Positions 30,306 to 38,922 of a DNA stretch of 38,922 nt are shown piece by piece. The position numbers and the translations under genes are program-made. Source of the stretch: JBNKEI01 sp050288705 (GTDB lineage Bacteria > Myxococcota > Myxococcia > Myxococcales > UBA5297); NCBI GenBank assembly GCA_050288705.1, contig JBNKEI010000181.1, positions 1-38,922 on the forward strand, written 5' to 3'. Within the stretch, counting starts at the first letter, position 1, and every line of letters starts with the position of its first letter. The notes under the pieces were generated by a model. The model was not told the DNA's origin. It worked only from the letters and a program-made list of their open reading frames with translations, and ran no database searches.

Positions 30306-32048
30306 ATGTTTAGTCGGTACTACCATAGTGAGCTCGCCTTTATGCGCGAAATGGTCCGTGAGTTCTCCCAGTCTAGCGGTGGCCATTACGGTTTGATGGG
30401 AGAAAGAGGCGGAGACCCTAGTCTAGAGCAACTTCTTCAAGGCTTTGCATTCCTGGCCGCGCGCATTCACCAACGAATGGAAGATGAGTCGCCCGAAATC
30501 ATTCATGAGGCCTGCGAAATTGTCCTCCCGCAACTTTTACGCTCTATTCCTTCGTGTACTATTCTGGAATTCAACCCTAATTTGGATATCTTGTTGGGTC
30601 GAAAACAAGTAGACGCCCACACCATAGTCACCTCGTCACCGATCGAAGGAACTTCCTGCGAATTCCGAACCTGCAATGCTTTTGAATTAGCTCCGGTCAC
30701 CTTGGAAAGAATCGAGCTAGACGCCCCCAGCTCGTCTTGCCCTGTTCTGCGACTGCAAATGAAAACCTCCGCTGCCGGGCAAGATGCGGTATTTCATGAA
30801 AACGGGATTCGTTTTTATCTTCACGGAGATTATTCTGTTGCCACTACTCTTTGGCTTTGGCTGCAACAATATTGTAGTCAGATTAGAATTCGATCTTTAG
30901 ATTCCTCGGGATCGCAAATTCGCTTACCTCTCGATTCTTTAAAACCATTGGGATGGGAGCGAGAATACGCCTTATTTCCTTGGTCACAACAATCTTTAGA
31001 AGGCTTTCGCCTAATACAAGAGTATTTTACTTTCCCTCAAAAATTTCTTTTTTTTGATCTTCTGAATCTCGACGCCGCAAAATCCATTGCTCACCCGAAT
31101 TTTGAAATTGCTTTTCATCTTAATAAACCACCTAGCCTTCCAGGAAAAATTAGCCAAGACGCTATTCGGTTGCATTGCGTTCCGGCAGTCAATATTTTTT
31201 CTGGTCATGCCAAACCGGTGCAATGTAAAGAAATAGGTCGGGAGCATCTTTTGCAAGTGGAAGGTCTTCCTCAAGAACACGCTGAAATCTATACCATCGA
31301 ATCGGTAACCGGCCGTCAGCAATCGGATGCGCCTTCCACCAGTTATCTTCCTTTTGCTAGTTGGGAACGCGCAGCTCAGCCAGAAGAAATATGTCCTTAT
31401 TACCAGATTCGCCGCGAAATATCTCACAGTGAAGACGGTCTTGATCTTTATATCTCTGCTTCTGCTCCTGTAGAGCTGGTTCCCCATTTTACTGACGAGC
31501 AACTCACCATTCCGGTTACTTGCACTAATCGCGCTTTAGCCGGCCGACTGCGCAAAGGTGATCTTTGCAATGTTTCCTCAGCAATAAAATGTCAAGTAAC
31601 TAATATTATTGACGCTACTAAACCGGTTTTACCACCCCTGGGAACCGACGCTTATTGGCGATTTATTTCCCATCTGTCCTTAGGTCACCATGCACTTCAA
31701 GACGTAAAGACGCTACAATCGCTCCTCACGCTGTACAATTTTCATACTTCCGCCGATAAACAAGGAATGGAAAACCGCAAACGCATTGAAGCCATTAGTG
31801 CAGTTCGCACCCTCCCGCGCCGAAGAGTTATTGAAGCTACCGCCATGCGCGGGTTTTGCACGGAAATCGAAATTCAAGAAGATTCTTTTGCCTGTCAAGG
31901 AGAGGCTTTTCTTTTTGGAAGCGTCATTAATCATCTGCTGGCTTCTCGAATCAGTTTTAATTCTTTCCACGAACTTTCTTTGCGTCTGCTCCCCTCGAAA
32001 ATTTCTTTTGCTTGGCATCCCACTATAGGGTATCAAACTGTTTTTTAA
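30306..32048 (+). CDS. TssF-like type VI secretion baseplate protein (orphan)
   Basis: The 580-residue product is close to the family's usual length. The N-terminus has the TssF/VasA signature. FSRYYHSELAFMREMVREFS matches the start, then DPSLEQLLQGFAFLAARIHQ, the MEDESPEIIHEACEIVLPQL helix and LLRSIPSCTILEFNPN. Later parts (VPAVNIFSGHAKPVQC and YQIRREISHSEDGLDLYISA) also fit. TssF works with TssG, TssE and TssK as the wedge of the baseplate. The ATG follows GAGGG by about 9 nt. None of the other tss genes is in this window; the neighbours are an acyltransferase-like gene and polysaccharide genes. It may be a lone survivor, belong to a dispersed T6SS, or serve in a related contractile system. 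Confidence 0.8.
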   Translation: MFSRYYHSELAFMREMVREFSQSSGGHYGLMGERGGDPSLEQLLQGFAFLAARIHQRMEDESPEIIHEACEIVLPQLLRSIPSCTILEFNPNLDILLGRKQVDAHTIVTSSPIEGTSCEFRTCNAFELAPVTLERIELDAPSSSCPVLRLQMKTSAAGQDAVFHENGIRFYLHGDYSVATTLWLWLQQYCSQIRIRSLDSSGSQIRLPLDSLKPLGWEREYALFPWSQQSLEGFRLIQEYFTFPQKFLFFDLLNLDAAKSIAHPNFEIAFHLNKPPSLPGKISQDAIRLHCVPAVNIFSGHAKPVQCKEIGREHLLQVEGLPQEHAEIYTIESVTGRQQSDAPSTSYLPFASWERAAQPEEICPYYQIRREISHSEDGLDLYISASAPVELVPHFTDEQLTIPVTCTNRALAGRLRKGDLCNVSSAIKCQVTNIIDATKPVLPPLGTDAYWRFISHLSLGHHALQDVKTLQSLLTLYNFHTSADKQGMENRKRIEAISAVRTLPRRRVIEATAMRGFCTEIEIQEDSFACQGEAFLFGSVINHLLASRISFNSFHELSLRLLPSKISFAWHPTIGYQTVF

Positions 32049-32062
32049 ATACGGAGTTTGGC

Positions 32063-32938
32063 ATGCCTATTTTTGAACGATACGAAGGAGAACTGGTTAC
32101 CGATAAATCCTTGGAACTGAGCATTTTGCCTTTCATTATGCCTAATCGCTCAGAGGCTTTGGTATTTTACGAGCAACATATTCGCTTTGCGCCTTTAAAA
32201 AATTATTTAGCTAATCGGTCTGACAATATTTCCTTCTTTCATGTAATAATTGCTGCCATGGTGCGCGCCATGGCAATGCGTCCCAAAATGAACCGTTTTA
32301 TTGCCGGCAATTTACTTTATCAGCGTAAATGGATTGACATTTCTTTTGTAGTAAAAAAGGAATTCCAAGATGACGCTGCGGCTAGCGCAACGAAAGTACG
32401 CTTTGAAAAAAACGATAACCTTTTCGATGTGTCTAGGCGAATATCCCAAGCGATTATGCGTGGCCGTTCTCCAAAAACTACTGAATCGGAAAACGACATT
32501 TCGCTAGCCTTAAAACTTCCTAGACCATTGTTGCGCGTTGCCATAAAATTGTTAAAGCTTTTGGATTATTTCAATCTGCTGCCTAACCGCATGATTGATT
32601 CTGACGAGTTGTTTTCCAGCATATTTGTGGCTAATTTGGGCAGTTTAGGAATGAATGCTCCTTACCATCATTTGTATAATTGGGGAACGGTTCCAATTTT
32701 TTCGGCTATTGGCAAAGTCATAAAAATGCCAGTGGTCAATGAAAATGACCAGGTAGAAGTACAAGAGATTTTGCCTTTGCGTTGGACGTTTGATGAACGG
32801 ATTACTGACGGATTCTATTGCATGCGCAGCATGGAAATTTTTAAATCAATTTTAGAAAATCCCATCCTTTTGGAATATCAACCCGAGGGTACACCTCTTC
32901 TTCCTCCAGTTTCTTCAGTTGCATGTGCCTCCAAATAG
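32063..32938 (+). CDS. Lone 2-oxoacid dehydrogenase acyltransferase-fold protein
   Basis: The start is placed at ATG 32063, preceded by GGAG at a good distance. An in-frame ATG at 32012 lies inside the preceding gene and is less likely. The 291-residue product has the chloramphenicol acetyltransferase/E2 catalytic domain fold. FFHVIIAAMVRAMAMRPKMN is the typical helix, and SIFVANLGSLGMNAPYHHLY fits the substrate-channel strand. Near the end is WTFDERITDGFY, where E2 and CAT enzymes have the catalytic H-x-x-x-D-G. The Asp-Gly are kept but the His is replaced by Glu, as in some stand-alone members I recall. It has no lipoyl or E1/E3-binding domain, so it is not part of a pyruvate dehydrogenase. 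It overlaps the next, ligase-like gene by 16 bp. Confidence 0.75.
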   Translation: MPIFERYEGELVTDKSLELSILPFIMPNRSEALVFYEQHIRFAPLKNYLANRSDNISFFHVIIAAMVRAMAMRPKMNRFIAGNLLYQRKWIDISFVVKKEFQDDAAASATKVRFEKNDNLFDVSRRISQAIMRGRSPKTTESENDISLALKLPRPLLRVAIKLLKLLDYFNLLPNRMIDSDELFSSIFVANLGSLGMNAPYHHLYNWGTVPIFSAIGKVIKMPVVNENDQVEVQEILPLRWTFDERITDGFYCMRSMEIFKSILENPILLEYQPEGTPLLPPVSSVACASK

Positions 32939-34551
32939 ACTCAAAAACCTCAGTGAACTGGGAACTTGCTTCTGGCAATTTGGCTCGCCTAGGTGGCAAG
33001 TTGCTTTCTTGGAAGTCGGCAATAGCATGGCTGGTAACATTTCCGCTATTCTATTTCATGCAGGCACGACACTCTTATTCTGCCATAGTTTTATCAACGC
33101 TGTCTTGCTTATTTCTGTCTCTGTTATTAGCCTTGGCGAGAACTCCGCGTTTTTATTATTCTTTTTCGGCAACTAACCAAGAACGCTCACTAAATGATTA
33201 CCTAAACACGGACAAGTTTAATAAACGAATAGCAACCATAGGTATTGCTGGGCTGTTTTTAACCTCCTCAATGGACACCTTTTTAGTTTGGAATACTGGT
33301 CCTTTCACTTTGCGTTTCGGACAGCTATGCGCCCTGATTTTGTTTATGGCAGCCATTACACACCATTTACGTTTGCATGAGCCTCTTTGTTTTCCCTACT
33401 GGCAGTTCTTTGCGGCCTTTGCTTATCTTTTTATGGCGTGTATTTCTGCCCTCTGGACCCAAAATTTGGTAAAAAGCATTGGATATTTGGCATGGGCGGT
33501 TTTCGATATTGTAGTAGTATGGTGGGGCTTAATTCTTTGGATAACCAACCGAACTCGCCTTAGACAAGCTTTTTTATTTTGGGGTTGCGGAATGGCAATA
33601 GATGCCGCAATGGGCGCGTTTCAATGGTGTTGTTGGCTTTTCGGCTATTTTCCGCCTCTTGCCTACTCCGATGGGTATGGCTTCCCACGAATTAATGGTT
33701 TTAGTTACGAACCTTCTTATTATGCTCTATATCTGGTCCCGGGAGCTATTTTCTTCCTGACTAGATTTGCTTTTTTAGGGCGCTCAGCTTGGCGTAGCGC
33801 ACTAGCATCGGTGGCCTTGGCGCTGCTTTCCATGCTTTCTACTTCTCGCTCTGGATGGCTTGGTCTAGCGGTGGGAGTAATTGCATTAGGAATTATCGTG
33901 GCGAAAACTAAAGGTTTTGACTACGTTAAAAGTTTGGCTCTTCCATTGGCGGGGGTAATAATTCTATTCTCAACATTTTTGCTTGCTATTCCCAGCACTA
34001 GAGAACGAGTAGTTCGCTTATCTTCAATGGCTTTTAATCCTCTTGAAAAAACCTCTAGTCAACCACGTCTAAAAGGAATGCAACAAGCCTGGCAAATGTT
34101 TTCTGATCATCCATGGCTTGGGGTAGGATTTGGCAATTATGGCGCCTATGTCCTTGCACATCCGGAACTCCAGTTTCCCAGCCCAGTTAGCTCCGATCCC
34201 CAACAGGCCCACGAGTTGGTGACCTCCAATCTGTATCTAGAATTGGCTGCAGAAAGCGGTATTTTGGGTTTGTCTGCAGCCCTTCTAATGATTGCCGTAT
34301 TAGTGTTACCCCTTCTTCGCTCCAAGACGAATCGGTTTGTAAACCTTCTGCCCGACGATCTACTTGAATGGGAGGCTACTCGTTGGGGGTTGTTACTTGC
34401 CAGCATGGTAGTATTTGGAGTGCTTTTTCAGTTTAGTCAAACCCTATGGCGTCTAGATATTTGGAGCTTTTTAGCCTTGTCTTGCGCTACTTACCGAATT
34501 TCTCCGAGCCTTCGCCTGGTGTCCAAAAAAGGATCTCCTCTTCACCTATGA
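32923..34551 (+). CDS. O-antigen ligase/polymerase-like membrane protein (Wzy_C family)
   Basis: The 542-residue polytopic membrane protein has about 11-12 hydrophobic helices. The middle periplasmic-loop region is distinctive of the WaaL/Wzy_C superfamily. RINGFSYEPSYYALYLVPGA has the conserved R-x-x-G-x-x-x-E-P-x-x-x-A pattern. STSRSGWLGLAVGVIAL is a second signature. After RLKGMQQAWQMFSDHPWLGV come GFGNYG and, further on, SNLYLELAAESGILGLSA, the long loop with a His-x10-E-type set of conserved residues. Such proteins join glycan to lipid A core or polymerise repeat units at the outer face of the inner membrane. The ATG at 32923 overlaps the acyltransferase-like gene by 16 bp. It is followed by glycosyltransferase genes. 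Confidence 0.82.
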   Translation: MCLQIDSKTSVNWELASGNLARLGGKLLSWKSAIAWLVTFPLFYFMQARHSYSAIVLSTLSCLFLSLLLALARTPRFYYSFSATNQERSLNDYLNTDKFNKRIATIGIAGLFLTSSMDTFLVWNTGPFTLRFGQLCALILFMAAITHHLRLHEPLCFPYWQFFAAFAYLFMACISALWTQNLVKSIGYLAWAVFDIVVVWWGLILWITNRTRLRQAFLFWGCGMAIDAAMGAFQWCCWLFGYFPPLAYSDGYGFPRINGFSYEPSYYALYLVPGAIFFLTRFAFLGRSAWRSALASVALALLSMLSTSRSGWLGLAVGVIALGIIVAKTKGFDYVKSLALPLAGVIILFSTFLLAIPSTRERVVRLSSMAFNPLEKTSSQPRLKGMQQAWQMFSDHPWLGVGFGNYGAYVLAHPELQFPSPVSSDPQQAHELVTSNLYLELAAESGILGLSAALLMIAVLVLPLLRSKTNRFVNLLPDDLLEWEATRWGLLLASMVVFGVLFQFSQTLWRLDIWSFLALSCATYRISPSLRLVSKKGSPLHL

Positions 34552-34566
34552 CTAATGAGTTAAAAA

Positions 34567-36825
34567 ATGCATATTGTTCTTGATTTACGCATGGTAGGTC
34601 CCCATTTGCACGGAATAGCTCGTTACGCGCTTGAGCTCGCCAGGCGCATTCCTTTACTCGACCAACATTGCCAATTTGATTTATTAGTAAACAAAGGGTT
34701 CAATTCTTCATTAATCGAATCTCCCCCAGCCAATATTCGCTTCATTCCCACCAAAAGCAGATTTCTTTCTCCTTCAGAGCAAATTGAGCTTCCTTTGCTT
34801 TTACGTAAACTAAAACCCGATCTATATCACTCCCCTTCATTTTCAGTTCCTGTAGCATATCGAGGTCCGCTAGCCCTGACTATTCACGACGCCAATCACT
34901 TGGCTTTTCCAAAACATTATGGCCATTTACATGGATTATACTACCGGCAGGTAGTTTATCCAGGGGCATCGCGAGCTAGGTTATTATTAACGGTTTCCAA
35001 TTTTGCTAAAAATGAAATTGAAAAACGACTTAATCTTTCCCCTGGGAAAATTAAAGTTGTTTATAATGGAGTCAACTCTTCTTTTCGCCCGTTTTCTCCT
35101 CAAGAGATCGAATCGTTCCGTCGTAGCCGAAAGCTTCCTGAGCAATTTATCTTATATGTGGGAAACACTAAGTATCATAAGAATATAATTCAGCTTTTGA
35201 ATGCTTTCCAACTGCTTCCGTCCAATTATTCATTAGTTCTTTGTGCTGGCAACCAAGCTTCAAAATTAGTAAAAAAACTGGGGCTAGCAGCAAATCGTAT
35301 TCTCGTACTAGATTCAGCTAACGACCATGAGCTTCCTCTTCTATATGCTTGCTCCCAGGTTTTTGTGTTCCCTTCTCTATACGAAGGATTCGGTCTTCCA
35401 CCCTTGGAAGCAATGGCCTGTGGCGTACCAGTAATTGCTACCCGCGCCACTGCTCTTCCGGAAGTTCTCCAAGATGCGGCTGCATTTGTGGAACCAGGAG
35501 ATAATCGAGGCTTGGCCGACACCATTTTACGCCTAGATCAAAAACCCGAGTGGGTGAAACAATTGCGCAGAGCAGGATTGCAACGAGCGGCTCATTTTCG
35601 CTGGGAAAAAACTGCTCAATCAATTTTTGAGGCCTATAGACAAGCCATTTTTCTCAGCCATGCCCCCAAAGTAATAAATTCGTTGCCAAACCACATTCCT
35701 GGCCCACGAGGACCGCGGCTGAAAATTCTTTTCTGCGTTCGTCGCGATCTTTCGGTTTTATCCGGAGGAGATGCCACCCAAATACTTCGCACCAAAGAAG
35801 TTCTTGAGGAATACGGTATAAATATTACTTTATGGTCGGAGCCGCATTCTCCCAATAGTGGAAGCTACGATTTAGCCCACCTTTTTCATATTGCCCGTTT
35901 GGATACCTACGTTCAGGCGCAATCCTTAACTTTCAATCAATTGCCTTTTGTATTGTCTTCAATTTATTGGCCCACTTCAGAATTTGAACGTCAAGGATAC
36001 GTAGGAGCGTTACGCCTATTGCATTCTTCACTCTCCACTGGGCCCGCTGATATTGCTAAAAATGGTATTCGCGCTATTTTAGCGCGCGGCGATTGGCGAT
36101 GGGCAATGCTCCCCGGTTTTTTTCTTTCTTTGGAACAACGAATTCGTTTTATGGTAAAAAACGCGTGTTATTTACTACCAAATTCTGAGGCTGAAGGGGA
36201 TATTCTGCGAGCTTTTGGAGCCACACGCATTCAACCCATAGTCAATGCCGCCGATCCCCCACCGAAACATATTAGCCCGCCGGGTTCGCTTCCCAAAAAC
36301 TTCGTGCTTTGCGCTGGTCGTATTGAACCGCGCAAAAATCAACTTGCCTTAGTAGAGGCTTTGCGAGACTTTGAATTACCTTTGATTCTTGTCGGAGACA
36401 TTGGGCCAATGCATAGGAATTATTTTTCCCGCGTAAAGAAAGCGGCTGGTCGAAATACCACTTTTCTGCCAGCGATACCGCGCGAACAGCTCTTTGCCTA
36501 TTACCAAGCAGCTCAAGCGCACATTGCCCCTGCTTGGTACGAAACTCCCGGACTAGTCAGTTTAGAGGCCGCCGCGGCGGGAACCAGAGTGGTTACTACT
36601 GACCGGGGTTCTACCCGCGAATACTTTTTAGAAGAAGCGTATTACCTAGATCCCGGCAACAGTGCTTCCATACGAAATGCACTACAGCAAGCCCTTTCTT
36701 CTCCCAAACCCAAGCATTTGCAACAGCGTGTTCTCCAAGAATTCACCTGGGAAAAAGCCGGCGCCCAAACCCTGGAAGTATATCGTAAGGTACTCGATGA
36801 AAGAAACCATCAACATGCAGCATAG
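34567..36825 (+). CDS. Fused double glycosyltransferase (two GT4 domains)
   Basis: The 752-residue product carries two complete GT-B modules. The first (about 1-370) has the N-terminal GPHLHGIARYALELARRIPL, the ILYVGNTKYHKNIIQLLNAF donor-domain start, and E273/E281 of the E-x7-E motif in LYEGFGLPPLEAMACGVP. The second (about 380-745) has LKILFCVRRDLSVLSGGDAT, then NFVLCAGRIEPRKNQLALVE and ETPGLVSLEAAAAGTRVVTT with E at about 659 and 667. The link (about 365-385) is Pro-rich. Two transfers in one enzyme, or two successive sugars of one unit, are plausible. The ATG follows the ligase-like gene by 15 bp. The 3' end overlaps the next gene by about 29 bp. Confidence 0.9.
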   Translation: MHIVLDLRMVGPHLHGIARYALELARRIPLLDQHCQFDLLVNKGFNSSLIESPPANIRFIPTKSRFLSPSEQIELPLLLRKLKPDLYHSPSFSVPVAYRGPLALTIHDANHLAFPKHYGHLHGLYYRQVVYPGASRARLLLTVSNFAKNEIEKRLNLSPGKIKVVYNGVNSSFRPFSPQEIESFRRSRKLPEQFILYVGNTKYHKNIIQLLNAFQLLPSNYSLVLCAGNQASKLVKKLGLAANRILVLDSANDHELPLLYACSQVFVFPSLYEGFGLPPLEAMACGVPVIATRATALPEVLQDAAAFVEPGDNRGLADTILRLDQKPEWVKQLRRAGLQRAAHFRWEKTAQSIFEAYRQAIFLSHAPKVINSLPNHIPGPRGPRLKILFCVRRDLSVLSGGDATQILRTKEVLEEYGINITLWSEPHSPNSGSYDLAHLFHIARLDTYVQAQSLTFNQLPFVLSSIYWPTSEFERQGYVGALRLLHSSLSTGPADIAKNGIRAILARGDWRWAMLPGFFLSLEQRIRFMVKNACYLLPNSEAEGDILRAFGATRIQPIVNAADPPPKHISPPGSLPKNFVLCAGRIEPRKNQLALVEALRDFELPLILVGDIGPMHRNYFSRVKKAAGRNTTFLPAIPREQLFAYYQAAQAHIAPAWYETPGLVSLEAAAAGTRVVTTDRGSTREYFLEEAYYLDPGNSASIRNALQQALSSPKPKHLQQRVLQEFTWEKAGAQTLEVYRKVLDERNHQHAA

Positions 36826-37969
36826 GGGCTTTCTAGACAACCCGAATTTGGCTAAACCTTTAAGCCTGGCAGGGAAAAAAATTTGGTTTTTTTCGGGAGT
36901 ACCATGGGATTTTTCGTTATTAGGACGAACATGGCAATTGGCACGAGGATTAGCACAATTAGGAGCTAGCGTTACTTTTGTAGAGCCTCCCTCCTGGAGG
37001 AAATTGATCGCTTGGGCAAAAACTACCAAACATGCGGGTAATTCTTCTGCAGTCACTGTTATTTCCAGCATTCCCACTGTGCAAAAAATTACTGATCGTA
37101 TTTGGTTTAGTCGCGCCTTACACGATCAAATGCAAAAAACTTGGTTACGCTTCCGACTAAAAAACTCCAATCCGCTGGCCATTGTTTCCACTCCTCGTTG
37201 GATGCCGATTTTACAAAATCTTCCTATTAGCTCCATTATTTACGATTGCAATGACGACTTAGCGGTTCATGCTGACCACGCACGTATAAAACAATTCGAA
37301 TATTGGGAATCATTACTTATTAAACAAGCACGAAGTACTTTAGCAGTTAGTTCGGTACTGGCCCGCTCTTTAGAAAAAAAAGGAGCAAAAAACGTAATTG
37401 TGCACGGCAATGGGGTGTCGTATGCAGATTTTTGCAGCCGCGCCGGACCACCTCAGCAACGTCAAAAAAAACGTATCGGCTATCTGGGAGCTATTTATGA
37501 GTGGGTCGATATTACTCTGCTTCAAAAAATTGCTGCCGCTTTTCCGCAATGTGAAATTGAGCTCATAGGGCCAGTTCGCCGAGGAATAGATATTTCCACT
37601 CTTTTTCGCTTTCCTAATGTAAAAATCTCAGGCTATTTGCCATATTCTCGCGCCCCTGCAGCTATGGCGCAATTTGATGTAGCTCTAATTCCTTTTTTGC
37701 CTGGCGATGTAGCTTTAGCGAGCGATCCTATAAAAATCTATGAATACTTTTGCTTTGGTTTGCCAGTAGTGTCTACTCCGGTTGGAGATTTAGAACGATT
37801 AAAAGACTTACTATACGTAGCTAAAGATCATGCTTCTTTTTTAAACGCTATTACTTCGGCACTTTCGGAAAATTCGCCAGAGCGCAAAGCTTGCCGTATG
37901 AAATTTGCCAAAGAAAATGATTGGTCAGAGCGAGTTACCGTACTGGCCAACTTGATTACCTCAACATAA
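36797..37969 (+). CDS. Glycosyltransferase, GT4-like
   Basis: The chosen start, ATG 36797, has TAAGG about 7 nt upstream and overlaps the previous gene by 29 bp. The frame is open to 36662, and an ATG at 36815 is a second choice. The product is about 390 residues. IWFFSGVPWDFSLLGRTWQL begins the first GT-B domain. IIYDCNDDLAVHAD fits the conserved D-x-x-D/E-D turn. VIVHGNGVSYADF is the interdomain region. IGYLGAIYEWVDITLLQKIA starts the second domain, and DPIKIYEYFCFGLPVVSTPV is the nucleotide-sugar binding part with its conserved Glu. It is the last gene of the right glycan cluster, and its sugar is unknown. Confidence 0.85.
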   Translation: MKETINMQHRGFLDNPNLAKPLSLAGKKIWFFSGVPWDFSLLGRTWQLARGLAQLGASVTFVEPPSWRKLIAWAKTTKHAGNSSAVTVISSIPTVQKITDRIWFSRALHDQMQKTWLRFRLKNSNPLAIVSTPRWMPILQNLPISSIIYDCNDDLAVHADHARIKQFEYWESLLIKQARSTLAVSSVLARSLEKKGAKNVIVHGNGVSYADFCSRAGPPQQRQKKRIGYLGAIYEWVDITLLQKIAAAFPQCEIELIGPVRRGIDISTLFRFPNVKISGYLPYSRAPAAMAQFDVALIPFLPGDVALASDPIKIYEYFCFGLPVVSTPVGDLERLKDLLYVAKDHASFLNAITSALSENSPERKACRMKFAKENDWSERVTVLANLITST

Positions 37970-37997
37970 CACAAATATAGTGCTGAATAGTTACGAT

Positions 37998-38922
37998 TTA
38001 TGGTTCACTGATGAGCGTAAAAGACATGGCATCTTTTGGATCAGCGTGGGATAAATCACTGGGATTTTGAGGATTATTGGGAATAATTCCACAGAAAGAG
38101 GCTGATTCGCTTAACGGCCGCACGAAAGCCTGAAAATAGCTATAGCAAACGTAACTGGGGTCACTAATATCATTACACGTTCCATCCAAACTATTTCCGC
38201 ACCATTTTAGAGAAACCATGGAGGGATTATTATTCAGCGCCGATTCGATTTTAAATGTAACGTCGCTCTCCGGCAACGGGAATGGGGGCACTGCAACATC
38301 TTCAAGCCAGAGCATATATTTTTTTTGTTCTAAGGGGATTAACGACAGGTACATTCCTTGTTCTGCTCCTCCTTCCGCTGCGGGTGTTGGCCAGCGTGTA
38401 GCTGATACACCAAACTTCGAATCTTTGGAACCTTCAGTAAGTGCCGCAAATGTCACAAGGGAGAGGTCGCCCGCTGTATTCCTCAAACCTGGTAGCAATT
38501 GAAATTCAAAGTCGTCCACTAGTACACCACCTGCACCGTTAAAAGCGATAACCCCATGTTTCCAAGAGTGGGCTAAGTAAAAAGGCCTGGTAATAGCATC
38601 AACATAGGTCGACTTTATTTTTACCTTCGACGAAGTCCCATAACGATTGATAAGCGCGTTAAGCTCCCCAGAAGTAACTCGTACTGCATTCGCATGCAAA
38701 CCATGCGGCGGCATGGCATACGCAGAATTGGGAATACGAGACCAAGAGCTTGGCGCTGCATCAAGATCGCTGGTGCTCCAGCAAGAAATGTTGCCACCAT
38801 CGCTGTCATGGTTGGCACACATCATCCAGATACCGGCCTCTGGACTCACTACAAACGGGCTTTTCATTCCTAGGGATTTCGATTGGTCTTTTCCACGGGT
38901 AATGTACTCTGGACTCCACACT
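37998..38922 (-). CDS. Unidentified protein, incomplete at its N-terminus
   Basis: The minus-strand frame runs off the right edge. It is open from the edge to the stop at 37998 (about 308 residues), and the leftmost possible start (GTG at 38921) is probably not the real one. No catalytic family was recognised. The sequence is aromatic- and Gly-rich, with several Trp and short strand-like segments (SPEAGIWMMCANHDSDGG, KHGVIAFNGAGGVLVDDFEF, MYLSLIPLEQKKYMLWLEDV). A C-terminal stretch has five or six Cys (KWCGNSLDGTCNDISDPSYV, then CYSYF and SFCGI). The look is of an exported, beta-rich and possibly disulfide-containing protein. It is convergent with the glycosyltransferase gene, 28 bp away. Confidence 0.55.
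   Translation of the reverse strand, partial: VWSPEYITRGKDQSKSLGMKSPFVVSPEAGIWMMCANHDSDGGNISCWSTSDLDAAPSSWSRIPNSAYAMPPHGLHANAVRVTSGELNALINRYGTSSKVKIKSTYVDAITRPFYLAHSWKHGVIAFNGAGGVLVDDFEFQLLPGLRNTAGDLSLVTFAALTEGSKDSKFGVSATRWPTPAAEGGAEQGMYLSLIPLEQKKYMLWLEDVAVPPFPLPESDVTFKIESALNNNPSMVSLKWCGNSLDGTCNDISDPSYVCYSYFQAFVRPLSESASFCGIIPNNPQNPSDLSHADPKDAMSFTLISEP

Noticed and set aside
1..38922. CRISPR array
   Set aside because: No regularly spaced direct repeats were seen; the only repeats are the REP-like intergenic units.

Overview
The window looks like chromosomal DNA of a Gram-negative bacterium of moderate GC. It carries an RND efflux pump with a lipoprotein adaptor, an MlaE-type lipid transporter permease, a TssF-like protein and several surface-polysaccharide genes, all of which imply an outer membrane. 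The bacterial XPB helicase operon and the N-terminally extended RecG would fit one of the deltaproteobacterial-grade lineages, but nothing here fixes the taxonomy.

Layout. (1) 1-6971: a surface-glycan locus on the + strand. It has a decayed GT2 remnant, two overlapping glycosyltransferases (one GT4-like, one CgeB-like), the GDP-L-fucose pair gmd and fcl, and another GT4-type glycosyltransferase. Its intergenic gaps hold REP-like inverted repeats. (2) 7132-10316 (-): a FIST-domain sensor overlapping a PAS/histidine kinase/receiver hybrid. (3) 10546-14629 (-): an RND efflux pump and its lipoprotein adaptor. (4) 14812-16796 (-): a two-gene Septu-type defence system (PtuA ATPase and PtuB HNH nuclease). 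(5) 16864-21837 (-): three overlapping genes, an XPB-type helicase and two helicase-associated proteins. (6) 21913-25279 (-): an MlaE-type permease and RecG. (7) 25358-25938 (-): a VapBC toxin-antitoxin pair. (8) 26349-27549 (+): a lipoprotein gene broken by about five frameshifts, ending at a strong bidirectional terminator. (9) 27621-29029 (-): a radical SAM/SPASM enzyme overlapping a 94-residue peptide gene whose last 22 residues contain eight cysteines. This looks like a RiPP system. (10) 29030-30305: no confident gene, only remnants. (11) 30306-37969 (+): an orphan TssF-like protein, an acyltransferase-fold protein, an O-antigen ligase/polymerase-like membrane protein, a double-domain glycosyltransferase and another glycosyltransferase. 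(12) 37998 to the right edge (-): an unidentified protein, incomplete at its N-terminus.

How the genes work together: the two ends make and polymerise a probably fucose-containing surface glycan. The middle is a co-oriented block of genome-maintenance, defence and toxin-antitoxin genes. The strongest candidate for an undescribed system is the radical SAM plus cysteine-rich peptide pair at 27621-29029. It sits on visibly AT-richer DNA between a dead gene and a gene-free stretch. Second-tier leads are the three-gene XPB operon beside Septu, and the TssF-like gene with no other type VI secretion genes around it.
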